Below, piece after piece: positions 32,272-33,098 of a stretch of 33,098 nucleotides of DNA (its first letter is position 1; each line of letters starts with the position of its first letter). Position numbers and translations under genes: made by a program. Under the pieces are notes generated by a model that made no database searches, was not told the origin of the DNA, and worked only from the letters and a program-made list of their open reading frames with translations. Source of the DNA: an uncultured Clostridia bacterium (GTDB lineage Bacteria; Bacillota; Clostridia; Oscillospirales; Oscillospiraceae); contig CAMCRV010000024.1 in assembly GCA_945877365.1 (NCBI GenBank), positions 1 through 33,098 of the forward strand, given 5' to 3'.

Positions 32272-32296
32272 AAACCCCCGGCTAAGCCGGGGGTTT
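32272..32296. terminator. Bidirectional terminator between the surface-protein gene and the YjbR-like gene
   Basis: An 11-bp perfect stem AAACCCCCGGC / GCCGGGGGTTT with a TAA loop, between convergent genes. Confidence 0.85.
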
Positions 32297-32298
32297 GA

Positions 32299-32661
32299 CT
32301 ATCTGCTGAGAATTTCCTGCTGCTTCTTTTTGCTGAAGCCGGACAGCACCAGCGCGTAGGACTTGTCCAGCATTTCTTTCAGCAGATCCTCCGGGACAGC
32401 GCCTTCGGTGCGGATGGAGTTCCAGTGCACCTTGTTCATGTAGTAGCCGGGGATGATATCCTCGAATTGCTGCCGCAGGAAATCCCCCTCCGCCGGGTTC
32501 AGCTTCAGGGTGATGTACATATCCCGGTTCTGGTCGTCATAGCACACTGCGGCGAACATCTTGTCCTCGATGAGATACCGCTCCCAATTCCACTCGGCCT
32601 TGAAATCCTTGTGGACGCCCTTCTTTTTCAAAAGATATTCTTCCATCCAGGTGTATTGCAT
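32299..32661 (-). CDS. MmcQ/YjbR-family protein
   Basis: A 120-residue protein starting at the ATG at 32661 (GGAGGGGG upstream; an in-frame earlier start would overlap the promoter). Family features: WMEEYLLKKKGV, FKAEWNWERYLIEDKMFAAV, DMYITLKLNPAEGDFLRQQF, IIPGYYMNKVHWNSI and LLKEMLDKSYALVLSGFSKK. The fold is CyaY-like and some members are called DNA-binding, but the molecular role is unknown. Confidence 0.9.
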   Translation of the reverse strand: MQYTWMEEYLLKKKGVHKDFKAEWNWERYLIEDKMFAAVCYDDQNRDMYITLKLNPAEGDFLRQQFEDIIPGYYMNKVHWNSIRTEGAVPEDLLKEMLDKSYALVLSGFSKKKQQEILSR

Positions 32662-32695
32662 GGGAATCCCCCTCCGGCGGTTTTGTGATGCTTTT

Positions 32696-32724
32696 ATGAT
32701 AGCAAATTCTGTGTGCCGGGTCAA
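32696..32724 (-). promoter_or_regulatory. Promoter of the YjbR-like gene
   Basis: Minus strand: TTGACC, 17 bp, TATCAT, with the -10 at 32696-32701, about 35 bp before the ATG and between the gene and the tandem array. Confidence 0.75.
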
Positions 32725-32745
32725 TGGGCTGTTCCGTATGGAAAG

Positions 32746-33098
32746 AACCGGAAGGGACTCGTTGCATTAAGGAGTTGCCGCCATCGAGCTGGCGGCAATC
32801 AACTGCCCACTGGGCAGTTGAATTAAAATTTTCGAGTCCCTTCTTTCCGGTGTACCAAAAAAGAGTTATCCCAGATTGGGAACCGGAAGGGACTCGGTAC
32901 ACTAAGGAGTTGCCGCCATCGAGCTGGCGTCAATCAACTGCCCACTGGGCAGTTGAATTAAAATTTTCGAGTCCCTTCTTTCCGGTGTACCAAAAAAGAG
33001 TTATCCCAGATTGGGAACCGGAAGGGACTCGTTACATTAAGGAGTCGGCGTCGTCGAGCCGCCGCCGAGCCGATGTCCACCGGACATCGGCATTAAAT
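32746..33098 (-). repeat. Tandem array, 135-bp period, of double-hairpin tRNA-end-like elements
   Basis: Units start at 32746, 32881 and 33016, exactly 135 bp apart; the third is cut by the window end. Units 1 and 2 differ at about 4 positions. Read on the minus strand, each unit has outer arms GGGACTCG/CGAGTCCC, hairpin A CAACTGCCC-AGT-GGGCAGTTG and hairpin B TTGCCGCCA-GCTCGA-TGGCGGCAA, then CTCCTTA. Unit 3 has entirely different stems (hairpin A GCCGATGTCC-GGT-GGACATCGGC; hairpin B with loop GCTCGA) but the same loops. Between units lies TCCCA-ATC-TGGGA then TAACTCTTTTTT, a terminator-like signal. Non-coding. Confidence 0.85.

Noticed and set aside
32746..33098. CRISPR-like array
   Set aside because: The period is 135 bp with nearly the whole unit repeated, and there are no short repeats with unique spacers and no cas genes.

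Overview
The window looks like chromosomal DNA of a GC-rich, low-sulfur-style anaerobic Firmicute, most likely a gut Oscillospirales (Ruminococcaceae/Oscillospiraceae-type) bacterium. This is inferred from the Bacillota-type rimP-nusA-rnpM-ylxQ-infB-rbfA-nrnA-truB-ribF operon, strong AGGAGG ribosome sites, TTGACA-17-TATAAT promoters, a SpoIIE-type phosphatase, an electron-bifurcating NfnAB pair, a sortase-type surface protein and the abundance of short palindromic intergenic repeats. The genus cannot be fixed from sequence reading alone.

Layout. 1-1560: fragment of a 157-bp repeat, then a CapA-family protein (minus). 1580-11173: minus-strand operon rimP to ribF followed by an acyltransferase, driven by an extended -10 promoter at 11145-11173; three near-identical inverted-repeat elements sit in its intergenic gaps. 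11232-13762: nfnA-nfnB with a consensus promoter, a terminator and a further repeat. 13873-18375: minus-strand gene set zinc-ribbon protein, parA, parB, pspC, serS, mscL, with two parS sites between the zinc-ribbon gene and parA. 18429-20408: hflK-hflC. 20413-21839: an acidic membrane protein and GluQRS (minus). 21871-24239: lspA, rluD-type synthase, HAD phosphatase. 24236-24891: tRNA-Gly, tRNA-Arg and tRNA-His with unusual structured insertions after the last two. 25206-26830: SpoIIE-like phosphatase (minus). 26923-29459: CYTH protein, DnaQ-like exonuclease and aminotransferase. 29565-32296: large repeat-containing surface protein. 32299-33098: MmcQ/YjbR protein, then a 135-bp-period tandem array that runs off the window.

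Most of the content is housekeeping: translation initiation and RNA maturation (rimP to truB, serS, rluD, GluQRS, tRNAs), chromosome segregation (parAB-parS), redox balance (NfnAB) and the envelope (lspA, hflKC, mscL, CapA, surface protein).

The main unexplained signal is a family of structured elements seen after tRNA-Arg, after tRNA-His and in the tandem array at the right edge. Each has an outer stem made from the T-arm sequence of a tRNA 3' end, an inner hairpin with an NGT triloop, a second hairpin with an invariant GCTNGA hexaloop, a CWCCTYA-like linker, and (in the tRNA-linked copies) a second sense copy of the tRNA 3' end including CCA. Stems differ in sequence between copies while pairing and loops are kept, so a selected fold (RNA or single-stranded DNA) is likely. 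I do not recognise it as a named family.
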